56,860 bases of DNA from Gammaproteobacteria bacterium (GCA_018827205.1 JAHJXZ010000266.1:1-56860), one strand, 5' to 3'; shown: positions 43,101 through 52,346, counted from the first letter of the stretch. The notes: a model not told the origin generated them from the letters alone. Numbers and translations: made by a program.

Positions 43101-43252
43101 CGTTATACCGGCTGGTTTTGGGCATGCCTGATCAGGTTGATCTAATGAGCATTCTCGACGCAGAAGACAAAGGTCTTGATCAAGCAGCGATTCGAGAAGC
43201 CTGTATTGATTTGTGCGCATACAACATCCACAAATCTAAGAGTGGCAAATAG
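40106..43252 (+). CDS. SF2/SNF2-like helicase (1048 aa)
   Basis: Walker A VADEVGLGKTIVG (about 32-44), motif II VIFDEFQRF (DEFQ, about 250-258), motif III LLLSATPYTPY and motif VI ALEQREGRITRF (about 909-920) are present. A long insert separates the two RecA lobes. It is probably a DNA translocase, a second motor in the same operon besides DrmD. Sections of the gene look lower in GC than the flanking methylase core. It is coupled to the PLD gene by an ATGA overlap. An 87-bp gap precedes the next gene, long enough for an internal promoter. Confidence 0.8.
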   Translation: MSIEAKPFQLATIAAAVKTLKKTSGPRRFLVADEVGLGKTIVGSGVIQGLAKAPAASGQPFSVLYVCSNLGIAKQNIDRLLTFLSEDERKSAIASVDRPSLLATRAKPKHKHYHVYSLTPATAIPTRKGQRQDGRMEERALALVLLQLILPSENESIEQIFRGAAGEPSFDGWVRYYRQQSLTGQLGGNEFRQLFRSALRETLGLKAGQHLPARINSMLAEDVQHSDLLGAARTALAIAGLRSINPGLVIFDEFQRFRDLTDEDVSAVGDSSEDTARLRDRAAALVLKQIRGSADATGPALLLLSATPYTPYRGRSEPVGVGDGNSNQSSDFFDLVGFLAGNVTHAKEAKKLFSELSEELRKGLIDSARGQELRRALIKKLSPLMSRTERPQLPSTDGAAADDASVIDAELLPCDIAQFCLMQDSFKPEDYQWILPLWQSVPLPMQTLGSRYLAWRRSEAPKQAVLTKGKRNKYKLPGQLPHPGLRALMNAISGPQLTLPWTAPSLPWWPLSGGWKPTAGDKSVNGKLLVFSRYRAVPTALAGLISYATEAQLSTSVSGGRAGNYEQANKRRWLQASEKRSGLLELFHPSPFLADLDPLKAPLGNLRKVKQAVEQQLRSKLKHLGVRVIADGKQVSRKPWELLAAIESKAGLWDGSLAAWQSVAPHSLNEEPSGALDAILQNWSSAASKDCSVITGKEFSALAALALDSPGIVLLRALSRHWPAASEHLPQIVSVTWGRLRTYLDKAWFYLALAAKDGGGYPDALRSAVLNGNLESVLDEHFWYLSTGGSGDWSELLKDFEVSLGLRDANVTFHDAASANHSDEQDVPAFTLRCHVAVPLTEGRSKTSQVAPDGVEQDAPIRSDEIRKAFNSPFWPNVLVTTSIGQEGIDLHPWCNALAHWDLASSPVALEQREGRITRFASLSVRRAIAQKLAIDIDSIPDDVSPWSTLAGLAEKTLSNDSGLSPWWVVEGARCHKYFLAVPGSEQTERYDALVRERALYRLVLGMPDQVDLMSILDAEDKGLDQAAIREACIDLCAYNIHKSKSGK

Positions 43253-43339
43253 CGTTCATGCTTGGCTTTTAAAACGTTAATTTTACCGCCAGCGCGCCAT
43301 TAATATTTGGATGCAGTAATTAGAAGGACATGACTTGAA

Positions 43340-46300
43340 ATGCTGCCACCGCTGCTAACACACGACATTATCCAAGGCCTTAAACAGTTTCTGATCACCG
43401 GATTCGAACCGTCTAACCCATTTTTTAAGGGCTTGATGCAGCGCTATGTAGCTGACGAGCAAGCTTGGTTGAAGGGGCCTTTTTTACAGCTTGGATTGCC
43501 GTTTCGTACCGGTAGCCAGGGTGCTGGATTTTTCCCCGGTTTGACCATGCAACATGCCGGTTACGTGCATCAGGAGAAATCTTGGGAGCGGCTGGCAAGT
43601 GACAAAATGGCGGCCAATACACTGGTGGCTACAGGGACCGGCAGCGGTAAAACGGAGTGTTTTTTGTATCCGTTGTTGGTGCATGCAGCGCGTATGCGGG
43701 CTGCTGGTGGTGATCAGGCCAAGGGCATCAAGGCGCTGGTGATTTACCCCATGAACGCATTGGCTACCGATCAGGCTCGGCGCTTTGCTGAGGCGGTGGC
43801 TGAGTTCCCCGCATTTGCCGGTTTGCGCGTTGGTTTGTTTGTCGGCGGGCAGAGTAAGGGGCAGAGTGGCAACCCTGTGATGACCGCTACGGAGGTGATT
43901 ACTGATCGTGAGGTTATGCGTCAGCAGCCGCCAGACATTCTGCTAACCAATTACAAGATGCTCGATTATCTGTTGATTCGCCCCAAGGACCGTCAGTTGT
44001 GGGCGCACAACACGCCGACCACGCTGCGTTATGTAGTGGTTGATGAACTGCACACTTTTGATGGCGCTCAGGGTACGGACTTGGCGCTGTTGCTACGCCG
44101 GTTGCGGGCTCGCCTGCAGACGCCAGAAGGTCAGCTGATTTGTGCGGGTACCTCCGCCACCTTGGGCGGGAATGCCGACACCTCGCCGCTGCGTGAGTAT
44201 GCCCGGCAGGTGATGGGCGGCGAGTTCCCGCCCGAGTCGGTGATTACCGAAGATCGTCGCACCTTGGCGGAGTTTTTAGATGGTGCCAGCACTGAGCATG
44301 TATTCGAGTTTGCTGAAGATCATCTGCATTTGCTAGATCCGTCGCGTTACGCCAATCAGGAAGAGGCGATCAAGGCTTGGTTTGGCGTGTTTTTCCCAGC
44401 GTTGCCGCTGCCTACTGATGTTAGTCATCGTGAATTCAGGGCCGAGCTTGGGACGCACCTCAAAAGCCATCTACTGGTGGAGAAACTGCTCAAGCTGCTT
44501 GATGGTCGTGTACGAATAATGGGGGAGCTGGTTGAGGAGCTGCGTGGCAGCCTACCGACACGCTCCAGAGTCTTGGCTGAACCAATACTGGCGGCGTTGG
44601 TAGCTTTGCTTGGGTGGGCTCGCGACCCGGCTGTCCCTGCTCTACCGCTGCTAACGCTACGTCAACAGCTCTGGTTGCGTGAGCTGCGGCGGATGGTGGC
44701 GCAAGTACAAAGTGTGGCGCAAAACGTCAGTTTGGTTTCGTCGGTCGACCTGAAGGCCAAACCAGGCGGGGTATTTTTACCTTTGGTGCAGTGCACGGAG
44801 TGTCGTACCACCGGCTGGCTTGGGGTAAAGGCTGATGGTGGTGCCAAGGTAAGTAGCGATCTGGAGTCTATTTACAACGCTTGGTTTGATCGACGTCCGG
44901 AAATTATGCGGCTCTACCCAAAGAGTGGCTTTCCTGCGGCCCCGCAAGTGGAGTGCGCGCAGCGGTTTCTCTGTGGCGAATGTGGTCATGTGCAAGGTAA
45001 AGGCGAACAGTGCACAGCCTGTGGTTGCGATAGCTTGGTGGAGGTTATGCAGGTCACGGCAACCACCACTAGCGAGCGCAACAATGCCGTATTTAATTGG
45101 CACGATTTAACCTGCCCCACTTGCGCTAGTCGTGATCGACTGATTCTGCTCGGTGCCCGAAATGCCACGCTGGGTGCGCAGGTTATTGAGCACAGTTGGG
45201 CGAGCCCATTTAACGATGACAAAAAGCTGATCGCCTTCTCTGACTCTGTGCAGGACGCTGCGCACCGGGCCGGTTTTTTTTCTGGGCGTACATATGGCCA
45301 CAACACGCGTATAGCGATTGCCCAAGCCTTGCATGAATTAACTGCTGCGCAGGGTACTGTGCCTTGGACGGTATTCTTGCAGCAGCTGCCGGAGCTGTGG
45401 CTCAAGCGCTTTGGGCGTGAGCGTTTCGTTAGCGAGTTTATCGGCCCAAACATGCTCTGGTTACAGGACTGGGATAAGTTGGCTCATGAGGATGAGTCGC
45501 TCGGCCAAAACAGTCGCTTACCGGAGCGGGTGGCCAGGCGTCTGGCTTGGCAGGCGTTTGTCGAATTCACTTATTTGAACCGCCGCGGTCGTTCGCTGGA
45601 GCGTGTTGGTCTGGCTACTGTGGCGCTCGACTTGGAGGCTATCACTGCAGTTGCTGAGCGCTTAAGGCCAAAACTTGCAGAGCAACTTGGGTTGCGTCAA
45701 TTGTCTCAGGCGACGCTGTGGCAATGGATATGGGGCTTCATGACCCATTTGCGTCAACGTGGAGCGGTGTCACATCCTGAGCTGAGTAACTATGCGCAGG
45801 ATGGCAATATATTTGGCTTGGTCGAAGTCGGTGAACGTCGTAACTGGATGCCATCGATGGGTACGCATACTCCGCGGCCGATATGGTTGAGTTTGGGGCA
45901 GCACCGTGCTTTTGACCGTATCAGTAGTCAGTCGGGCAATTGGTATTTCGGCTGGATGACCACGTTGTTCGAGCGCGATGAAGTGCTGTTGGCCCGCAAC
46001 ATTGTTGAGCCGATATATCAGCTGTTAATTTCTGAGTTGTGCTCAGAAGGGCTGCTGGTGCGGGCGCAGAGTGATACGTTGGGCGACAGCGTGGCGCTGA
46101 ATGCCGAACGCTTGCAGTTGACTCATAACGTTTGCCATTTGCTCACAAACAATAAACTTCGACCCTTATGTGTCCCTTTAGCTGCAGCCGAGCAGCTGAT
46201 GGACTTGCCTTGTCTTGAGGCGTTTACCGAGCGTTATACGCAGAGCTGCGAGCAAACGCAGAGTCGAGTGCAGGGTTATCTTCAGGCTGATGTGCGCCGG

Positions 46301-49300
46301 GTCATTTCGGCCGAGCATACGGGGTTGCTTGAGCGTCAGCCGCGGGAGCGACTAGAGCAGCGGTTCAAGGCCAGGCCAGAACAAACTCAGCCATGGTACG
46401 AGAATCTGCTCTCGGCAACGCCAACCTTAGAAATGGGTGTCGATATTGGCAGCCTGTCGTCCGTGCTGTTGTGCTCGGTACCGCCAAGTCAAGCGAGTTA
46501 TCTGCAGCGAGTTGGCCGAGCAGGTCGACGTGATGGCAACGCTCTAGCCACCACACTGGCCGATGGCAGCAGCCCGCACGATTTGTACTTTTTCAATGAG
46601 CCAAGCGAGATGCTCAGCGGCGAGGTTTTGCCGCCAGGGATTTTTCTGCAGGCCGCTGAAGTTCTGCGTCGTCAGCTGTTGGCATATTGCCTGGATGATT
46701 GGGTCGGCACCGGAATAGATGATTCGGCGCTACCGGAAAAAACCAGCACTGCTCTCGATGCTATTCATGCAGTAAACGAGCGAAGCTTTCCGTTTTCGTT
46801 TATGAGCCATATGCAGGTTAACGAGCCGCGTTTACTGGCAAGTTTTATCGCTATGCTCGGCGACGATATTGATGATCGGGTGCGCCAGCGTTTGCAGTTT
46901 TTTATGCAAGGTGGTGAGGGCGAAGACTCTCTGCGCATGAAACTGTTCCGTACACTGGAAGAGCTGGGTAAGGAGCGTGCTCTGTATAAAAAGCGCCAGA
47001 GCAAACTCAAGGCCGACATCAGTAATTTGAAAGCCAAACCTCAGGACGATGTAACCATCGAGGAAATTGATAGTCTTGACCGTTTGCGTGGCATGGCCCA
47101 GCAGCAAGCTAAAGCGATTAATGAGAAGGATTTGCTCAATACCCTGACCGACGCTGGTTTGATCCCCAACTATGCCTTCCCAGAAGCAGGCATTCAGCTG
47201 AAGTCGATGTTGTGGCGCAAAAAACAACAAGGGGAGGAGGGCTCAGGTAATTACATCACGCTGCCTGCCATGAACTTCGAGCGACCTGCATCTTCGGCGC
47301 TGTCGGAGTTTGCTCCGCAGAATCGTTTCTTCGCAAATCAGCGCAAGGTTGAGATCAATCAGATCGACATGCAGTTGGCCAGCCCTGAGCGTTGGCGGAT
47401 GTGTCCGTCCTGCCATCACATGCAGAATCTCGAAAGCCAACCAGATAGCGACTCTGAGTGCCCGCGTTGTCACGATGTGATGTGGACGGATGCTGCTCAG
47501 GTCATGACCCTGCTGCGCTTTAAGCAGGCAGTGGCCAATAGCGATGACAGTAAGGTACGTATTGACGATAGCAGCGAGGATCGTGAGCCAAAGTTCTACC
47601 AGCGTCAGCTACTGGTGGACTTCAAGCCAGAGGACATTGAGGTGGCTTGGAGCTTAAAGAGCGAGAGCCTGCCCTTTGGTTTTGAGTTTATTCGCCACGC
47701 ACAGTTTCGTGACATCAACTTCGGCGAGCGTGGTAAGGGCAGTGAAACTCTAAAGGTCGCCAACCAAACAGCCATACGGTCTGGTTTTAAATTGTGCAAA
47801 TACTGCGGCATGGTGCAGAAGCCCCCGCGGCGCAAACGTGATGCTGTGGATGAGCCTGTGCAGACACACGCCATCGACTGTGAAAAGCGTAAAAGTGAAG
47901 ATCCACTCAACTTGATCGAGTGTCTCTATTTGTACCGAGAGTTCGAGTCTGAGGCATTGCGCATTTTGGTGCCGTTTACCAAGGTAGGCATGGATGAGAG
48001 GGTGGTGCAGTCGTTTATGGCGGCGGTCCAGCTGGGCCTGAAAAGACGTTTCGGTGGCAAGGTCGACCACCTGCGTATGACCACCCATGAAGAACCGGGT
48101 AAAGATAATGGCCCCGCCCGGCATTACATCATGCTGTATGACTCGGTCCCTGGCGGTACGGGGTATCTACACCAGTTGCTGAGTCAGGACGCACAGACGT
48201 TGAGTGACGTTCTGCGCATGGCCTCCGAGCAATTAAACAGCTGCCGCTGTAATGCAGAGCCAGACAAAGATGGCTGCTACAGCTGCCTTTATCAGTATCG
48301 ACTCGGTCGGGCGATGAATCAGGTCTCACGTGATTGTGCGCGGGATATTTTGGATGAGCTATTGGGCTCGCTAGATATGCTGGAGAGGGTTGATTGCATC
48401 AGTGATATCGAGATCAATCCGCAGTTTGACTCGCTGCTGGAGTCACGCTTTATTGCCAGTTTGCCTCGACTTGGTAGTGAACTTGGGCAGCCGAAGGTTC
48501 GCTTGGTCAAGGATGTTGTCAAAGGCAAAAGCGGTTATCAGCTAACCGTAGGCAGCGAACAATATTGGGTAGAGATGCAGGTTGAATTGGCTGAGGCAGA
48601 TGGTATTGCCGTGGCCTGTAAGCCTGACTGCGTAATTTGGCCAAAGCTCAGCCAGTCACCTCGTCGCCCGATTGCCGTATTCTGCGATGGCTGGGCTTAT
48701 CACCAGCCCGTTCTGGCCAGCGATGCTCTAAAACGTTCGGCGCTGGTAGGTAGCGGGCGTTTTTGGGTTTGGTCTGTGACCTGGGACGATGTCGAGGCTG
48801 CCCTCGATGGTAAATCTGCAACGGCCCTCGGATCACCTTTCGGTAGTCATGTGCAAAACAATTTGCCACCGAACATGACCGTGGATAAAACCCTGCTGCT
48901 GCTGCACTCCATTGCTCTGTTACTCCATTGGTTAGCTAGCCCTACACCTAACGGGGTGGATGCTTTTATGGGGCTTCAGCTCATTAATATGCAGGGCTTA
49001 GCAACCCAGTTGGTATGTCTGCCGACAGATGCGGAAAAGCTGTCGGCAATGACCGCAGAACTGGGCAAGCTTTGGCAGTTTTTACCTTCGGCCCTGCAGG
49101 AAAAACCACAGCGGGCAAGTGTTGCTGGCTCACCATTTGAGGCTGAACCTCGTATTCGGTTGTATTGGCCGCACAGTTGGGCATCAGCAGGGTCGCCAGC
49201 AGAGCAGTCTACTGGGCTATTTGTTTTGAATGACAGCAACACAGATGACAAACAGTTACATACGCAATGGCGTCATTGGCTAAGTTGGTACAACCACCTC

Positions 49301-49702
49301 CAGGTCTTACCAGGAATGCTGCTGGCAACTAGTAAAAGCTTGGCCAGTGGTGATTTCTCTGCCCTTAGCAAAACGCTAGGGGGTAAGCCTGCAACACCTG
49401 GGCAGGGTGAGGACTCAGCTTGGCAGGCAATATTTAATCAAGTGGTCAAATCAGTTAAACCGGGGCTTGAGCAGTTAGTTACGCTGGGTGTGGTACCGCC
49501 GGATGCTGTCGGCTATGAGTTGCCTAGCCTAGATGGTGATGTTCTGGCAGAGGCCGAGCTAGCCTGGGTCGAGAAACGCTTAGTACTGCTGCTGGAGAAT
49601 CAGGATGACTACGCGCCAGAGTGGCAGACACACGGCTGGCAGTGCGTAATTGCCGCTGGTGAAGAATGGCCTGAGCAGTTAGCTGCCCTGATTAATGCTT
49701 AA
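43340..49702 (+). CDS. DEAD-box/DUF1998 helicase with C-terminal nuclease-like domain (2120 aa)
   Basis: N-terminal DEAD/DEAH motor: Walker A ATGTGSGKTE (about 96-105), motif II VVVDELHTF (DELH, about 232-240). The second lobe has TPTLEMGVDIG and SYLQRVGRAGRR (about 1052-1063). Zinc-finger clusters are present at about 475-590 (CTEC, CGEC, CTAC, CPTC), 1350-1385 (CPSC, CPRC) and 1475-1510 (CKYC). A DUF1998 block follows at about 1590-1650 (YDSVPGGTGYLHQLL with CYSCLYQY). The tail at about 1740-1830 (KPDCVIWP, then IAVFCDGWAYHQ) looks like a Vsr/PD-(D/E)xK nuclease. It resembles Druantia DruE and a DrmA-DrmB fusion; which it is cannot be settled here. Confidence 0.8.
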   Translation: MLPPLLTHDIIQGLKQFLITGFEPSNPFFKGLMQRYVADEQAWLKGPFLQLGLPFRTGSQGAGFFPGLTMQHAGYVHQEKSWERLASDKMAANTLVATGTGSGKTECFLYPLLVHAARMRAAGGDQAKGIKALVIYPMNALATDQARRFAEAVAEFPAFAGLRVGLFVGGQSKGQSGNPVMTATEVITDREVMRQQPPDILLTNYKMLDYLLIRPKDRQLWAHNTPTTLRYVVVDELHTFDGAQGTDLALLLRRLRARLQTPEGQLICAGTSATLGGNADTSPLREYARQVMGGEFPPESVITEDRRTLAEFLDGASTEHVFEFAEDHLHLLDPSRYANQEEAIKAWFGVFFPALPLPTDVSHREFRAELGTHLKSHLLVEKLLKLLDGRVRIMGELVEELRGSLPTRSRVLAEPILAALVALLGWARDPAVPALPLLTLRQQLWLRELRRMVAQVQSVAQNVSLVSSVDLKAKPGGVFLPLVQCTECRTTGWLGVKADGGAKVSSDLESIYNAWFDRRPEIMRLYPKSGFPAAPQVECAQRFLCGECGHVQGKGEQCTACGCDSLVEVMQVTATTTSERNNAVFNWHDLTCPTCASRDRLILLGARNATLGAQVIEHSWASPFNDDKKLIAFSDSVQDAAHRAGFFSGRTYGHNTRIAIAQALHELTAAQGTVPWTVFLQQLPELWLKRFGRERFVSEFIGPNMLWLQDWDKLAHEDESLGQNSRLPERVARRLAWQAFVEFTYLNRRGRSLERVGLATVALDLEAITAVAERLRPKLAEQLGLRQLSQATLWQWIWGFMTHLRQRGAVSHPELSNYAQDGNIFGLVEVGERRNWMPSMGTHTPRPIWLSLGQHRAFDRISSQSGNWYFGWMTTLFERDEVLLARNIVEPIYQLLISELCSEGLLVRAQSDTLGDSVALNAERLQLTHNVCHLLTNNKLRPLCVPLAAAEQLMDLPCLEAFTERYTQSCEQTQSRVQGYLQADVRRVISAEHTGLLERQPRERLEQRFKARPEQTQPWYENLLSATPTLEMGVDIGSLSSVLLCSVPPSQASYLQRVGRAGRRDGNALATTLADGSSPHDLYFFNEPSEMLSGEVLPPGIFLQAAEVLRRQLLAYCLDDWVGTGIDDSALPEKTSTALDAIHAVNERSFPFSFMSHMQVNEPRLLASFIAMLGDDIDDRVRQRLQFFMQGGEGEDSLRMKLFRTLEELGKERALYKKRQSKLKADISNLKAKPQDDVTIEEIDSLDRLRGMAQQQAKAINEKDLLNTLTDAGLIPNYAFPEAGIQLKSMLWRKKQQGEEGSGNYITLPAMNFERPASSALSEFAPQNRFFANQRKVEINQIDMQLASPERWRMCPSCHHMQNLESQPDSDSECPRCHDVMWTDAAQVMTLLRFKQAVANSDDSKVRIDDSSEDREPKFYQRQLLVDFKPEDIEVAWSLKSESLPFGFEFIRHAQFRDINFGERGKGSETLKVANQTAIRSGFKLCKYCGMVQKPPRRKRDAVDEPVQTHAIDCEKRKSEDPLNLIECLYLYREFESEALRILVPFTKVGMDERVVQSFMAAVQLGLKRRFGGKVDHLRMTTHEEPGKDNGPARHYIMLYDSVPGGTGYLHQLLSQDAQTLSDVLRMASEQLNSCRCNAEPDKDGCYSCLYQYRLGRAMNQVSRDCARDILDELLGSLDMLERVDCISDIEINPQFDSLLESRFIASLPRLGSELGQPKVRLVKDVVKGKSGYQLTVGSEQYWVEMQVELAEADGIAVACKPDCVIWPKLSQSPRRPIAVFCDGWAYHQPVLASDALKRSALVGSGRFWVWSVTWDDVEAALDGKSATALGSPFGSHVQNNLPPNMTVDKTLLLLHSIALLLHWLASPTPNGVDAFMGLQLINMQGLATQLVCLPTDAEKLSAMTAELGKLWQFLPSALQEKPQRASVAGSPFEAEPRIRLYWPHSWASAGSPAEQSTGLFVLNDSNTDDKQLHTQWRHWLSWYNHLQVLPGMLLATSKSLASGDFSALSKTLGGKPATPGQGEDSAWQAIFNQVVKSVKPGLEQLVTLGVVPPDAVGYELPSLDGDVLAEAELAWVEKRLVLLLENQDDYAPEWQTHGWQCVIAAGEEWPEQLAALINA

Positions 49703-49715
49703 AAAGGAGTTTTTG

Positions 49716-51776
49716 GTGAGTATTCAACCTAGAGTGGCATTGTCGCAGGACTTCCTACGCAACCTCAGCCGCCTGCCGAGTCAGGTGCAGGCAAAAATTC
49801 TTAAGTGGGCCATTAAGTTTCAGGCAGACCCCAAAGGCAACGGTATCAATTACGAAACCATTAATGCCGCAGCGGATCCTAATTTACGTTCAGTGCGAAT
49901 CGACCAAGATTGGCGAGGCATCGTCTTCAAACCGCCGGTGGGTGATTTGTATGTTCTGCTCTACGTTGATCATCACGATGATGCTTACCACTGGGCTAGT
50001 CACCGCAAGATGGCGATTAACCCAGTAACAGGTGCGATGCAGATTGTTTGCCTTGAAAGTGTGGTTGAGCACGTTAGTGTTCCTGCGCCGGCCCAGGCCC
50101 TCCAAGTTGTTGGGTTATACGTCCAATACTCTGATCATGAGCTGATGAGTTTGGGGGTGCCTGAGGAGCTGCTGTTAACCGTACGCAAGCTGGTTAATGC
50201 CGATGAGCTTGATGCTGTTCAGGCGGAGCTTCCAGTTGAGGCCTACGAGGGACTTTTCTTGCTGGCAGCAGGGGACACGCTTAATCAGATTCTGATGTCG
50301 CGTGAAACTCGTGTCGATCAGGTAATTGATACCAGCGACTTCATCGAAGCAATCAAGCGCGCAGAGTCGCTTTCACGCTTTGTACTTGTCGACAGTGATG
50401 ACAGCATGACGGCCATTCTTAATGCGCCGTTGGCGCAATGGCGGGTGTTTCTGCATCCCACTCAGCGTAAGTTGAGTATGGGGCCGCGCTCCGGCCCAAT
50501 GCGGGTGTTGGGCGGTGCAGGTACCGGCAAAACGGTGCTGGCCATGCACCGGGCCAAGTGGTTGGCGGAGCAGCCGGCGGCGGCCAACAGAAAGGTATTG
50601 TTTACCACGTTTACGCGAAATCTGGCCTTCGACATCGAGAGTAACCTTAAATCGTTCTGCCCGCTGTCAGTGCTTGAGCGTATCGAGGTGAAAAACTTGG
50701 ATGCTTGGGTACATGGCTTCCTGCGTCATCATCGCTACGAACACAAAATTCTCTATAACCGCAAGAAAGAGGGCGCCGATGCATGGGCGTGCGCAATGGC
50801 AATCAAGCCAGATGAGCTGGGGCTGGATGAAGGCTTTTACGAGCGCGAGCTGGAAGATGTCGTGCTGGCACAAGGCATCGATAACTTGGATGACTACCGA
50901 GCCGCTCGACGGGCTGGCCGTAAGGTTATTTTGAGCCGTAGCAAGCGAGATGCTATCTGGCCGGTATTTGAGGAGTACCGATCTCAGTTGTCCAGTCGAC
51001 AATTGAAGGAGGTGGACGATGCCTACCGCGATGCAGCTCGCTTGCTAGAGGAAAAACCAGAAAGTTTGTACTCATCGGTAATCGTTGATGAAACCCAGGA
51101 TTTTGGCCCACAAGCCTTGCGATTGATTCGTGCAATGGTAGCTCCGGGAGAGAACGATTTGTTCTTTGTTGGCGATGGCCATCAGCGCATCTACAAACGT
51201 AACACTGCCTCGATGAGTCGCTGCGGCATCAATATCCGTGGCCGTTCGCGCAAGCTATACCTTAACTACCGCACGACCGATGAGATTCGTAAGCAGGCAG
51301 TGGCTTTGCTTGAGGGCTGCGAGATCGATGACCTCGATGACGGCAAAGACGACAACAGTCGCTATAAGTCGCTGTCACATGGCCCAGCACCGATACTTGA
51401 GAGCTTCTCTGGTCTTGAGCAAGCTTTGTCTAAGGCAGTGGAAGTCGTGAATGTATGGGGTAGTGGACAGCAAGCGGATAGTAATAATTTAGCCACGACC
51501 TGTGTAATGGCAGGCTCCCAAAAATTGCGAGATGCGTTAGCCCAGCACTTTGCCAGCAAAGGTTTTGCTATCAGTGTGTTGGACGCCACAGCAGCAGATA
51601 CCGCACCTGTGGAGAACATTCGCTTTGCCACAATGCATCGAGCTAAAGGCTTGGAATTCGATCATGTGATTGTCGTGGCCGATGCCCTTCTGGACGAAAA
51701 TATGGGGATTGATCCTCGCTTGGTGTACGTAGCAATGACTCGGGCAAAGGTGCGGGCGGCTCTGCTGCAGGCATAG
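49716..51776 (+). CDS. RelE/ParE-like domain fused to UvrD-type helicase (686 aa)
   Basis: The first 105 residues read as a RelE/ParE-like toxin fold (SQDFLRNLSRLPSQVQAKIL ... LRSVRIDQDWRGIVF ... LYVLLYVDHHDDAYHWASHR). A central linker (about 105-250) precedes an SF1 helicase. Its motifs are Walker A GGAGTGKTVLA (about 262-272), motif II VDETQDFGP (about 457-465), GDGHQRIYKR and LYLNYRTT (motif IV region), TMHRAKGLEFDHV and VAMTRAK (motif VI). The GTG at 49716 has a GGAG site; the ATG at 49695 overlaps the upstream gene by 8 bp. Coupled to the DUF1998 helicase, it is the last gene of the operon. Confidence 0.8.
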   Translation: MSIQPRVALSQDFLRNLSRLPSQVQAKILKWAIKFQADPKGNGINYETINAAADPNLRSVRIDQDWRGIVFKPPVGDLYVLLYVDHHDDAYHWASHRKMAINPVTGAMQIVCLESVVEHVSVPAPAQALQVVGLYVQYSDHELMSLGVPEELLLTVRKLVNADELDAVQAELPVEAYEGLFLLAAGDTLNQILMSRETRVDQVIDTSDFIEAIKRAESLSRFVLVDSDDSMTAILNAPLAQWRVFLHPTQRKLSMGPRSGPMRVLGGAGTGKTVLAMHRAKWLAEQPAAANRKVLFTTFTRNLAFDIESNLKSFCPLSVLERIEVKNLDAWVHGFLRHHRYEHKILYNRKKEGADAWACAMAIKPDELGLDEGFYERELEDVVLAQGIDNLDDYRAARRAGRKVILSRSKRDAIWPVFEEYRSQLSSRQLKEVDDAYRDAARLLEEKPESLYSSVIVDETQDFGPQALRLIRAMVAPGENDLFFVGDGHQRIYKRNTASMSRCGINIRGRSRKLYLNYRTTDEIRKQAVALLEGCEIDDLDDGKDDNSRYKSLSHGPAPILESFSGLEQALSKAVEVVNVWGSGQQADSNNLATTCVMAGSQKLRDALAQHFASKGFAISVLDATAADTAPVENIRFATMHRAKGLEFDHVIVVADALLDENMGIDPRLVYVAMTRAKVRAALLQA

Positions 51777-51987
51777 CGGGTTCTGTTATATGACTTCTGC
51801 GATTACCCAGAACAGCCATGCTCCGCATCGAATGATCAGCCAGCCATTCACCAGCGGCGAATGAAAAAGCTGTTTTTTGACAACAAAGGCAGCCGCTACG
51901 CGAAGGCAGTTGATCATTTTGCTCCTTTGCTCGGTTTCGCTTCACATTCGTTACGCTGACCTCACAAACGATCAAAACGCCCAACTG

Positions 51988-52016
51988 CCCCATACTTGAA
52001 GGCTTCAAGTATGGGG
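51988..52016. repeat. hairpin CCCCATACTTGAAG / CTTCAAGTATGGGG
   Basis: Perfect 14-bp arms with a single-base loop, followed immediately by a second hairpin using the same TACTTGAAG core. It lies 211 bp after the UvrD-fusion stop. It may act as a transcript end signal, though there is no T-run. Confidence 0.7.
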
Positions 52017-52020
52017 GGAG

Positions 52021-52067
52021 GGGGCGTACTTGAAGAATCGCCTGGACGGCTGCTTCAAGTACGCCCC
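52021..52067. repeat. hairpin GGGGCGTACTTGAAG / CTTCAAGTACGCCCC
   Basis: Perfect 15-bp arms, 17-bp loop. Its arms share the TACTTGAAG core with the hairpin at 51988-52016, giving four copies of one motif in alternating orientation within 80 bp. Confidence 0.75.
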
Positions 52068-52346
52068 ATCCCTGAGGTTTGTTGTCAAAGCGTAGCCAGC
52101 CCGGCAGGCCGTGCTGAAAAGGCGACTATGCCGACGATGATCGATATTCGCGACTGTCTAATGCTGGACTAATGGTAGCCAGTCGGTTACAGAAAATTCA
52201 GATAAATTATTGATTTGTATGGTTTTAATATCGAAATATAACCGATAAAAGCAGTGCCAGTTCGGGCGCTCTTCTTGCCAAAAGTGGCAGTTTTCGTGTC
52301 TGTATTGGCCGTTTTGGGTGCCCAAACAGGCAGTCTTGATGCCGCT

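Noticed and set aside
27306-51776. BREX, phosphorothioation or Zorya system
   Set aside because: No BrxC/PglZ, DndB-E or ZorA/B-type proteins are recognisable. The gene set fits DISARM-like and Druantia-like parts instead.
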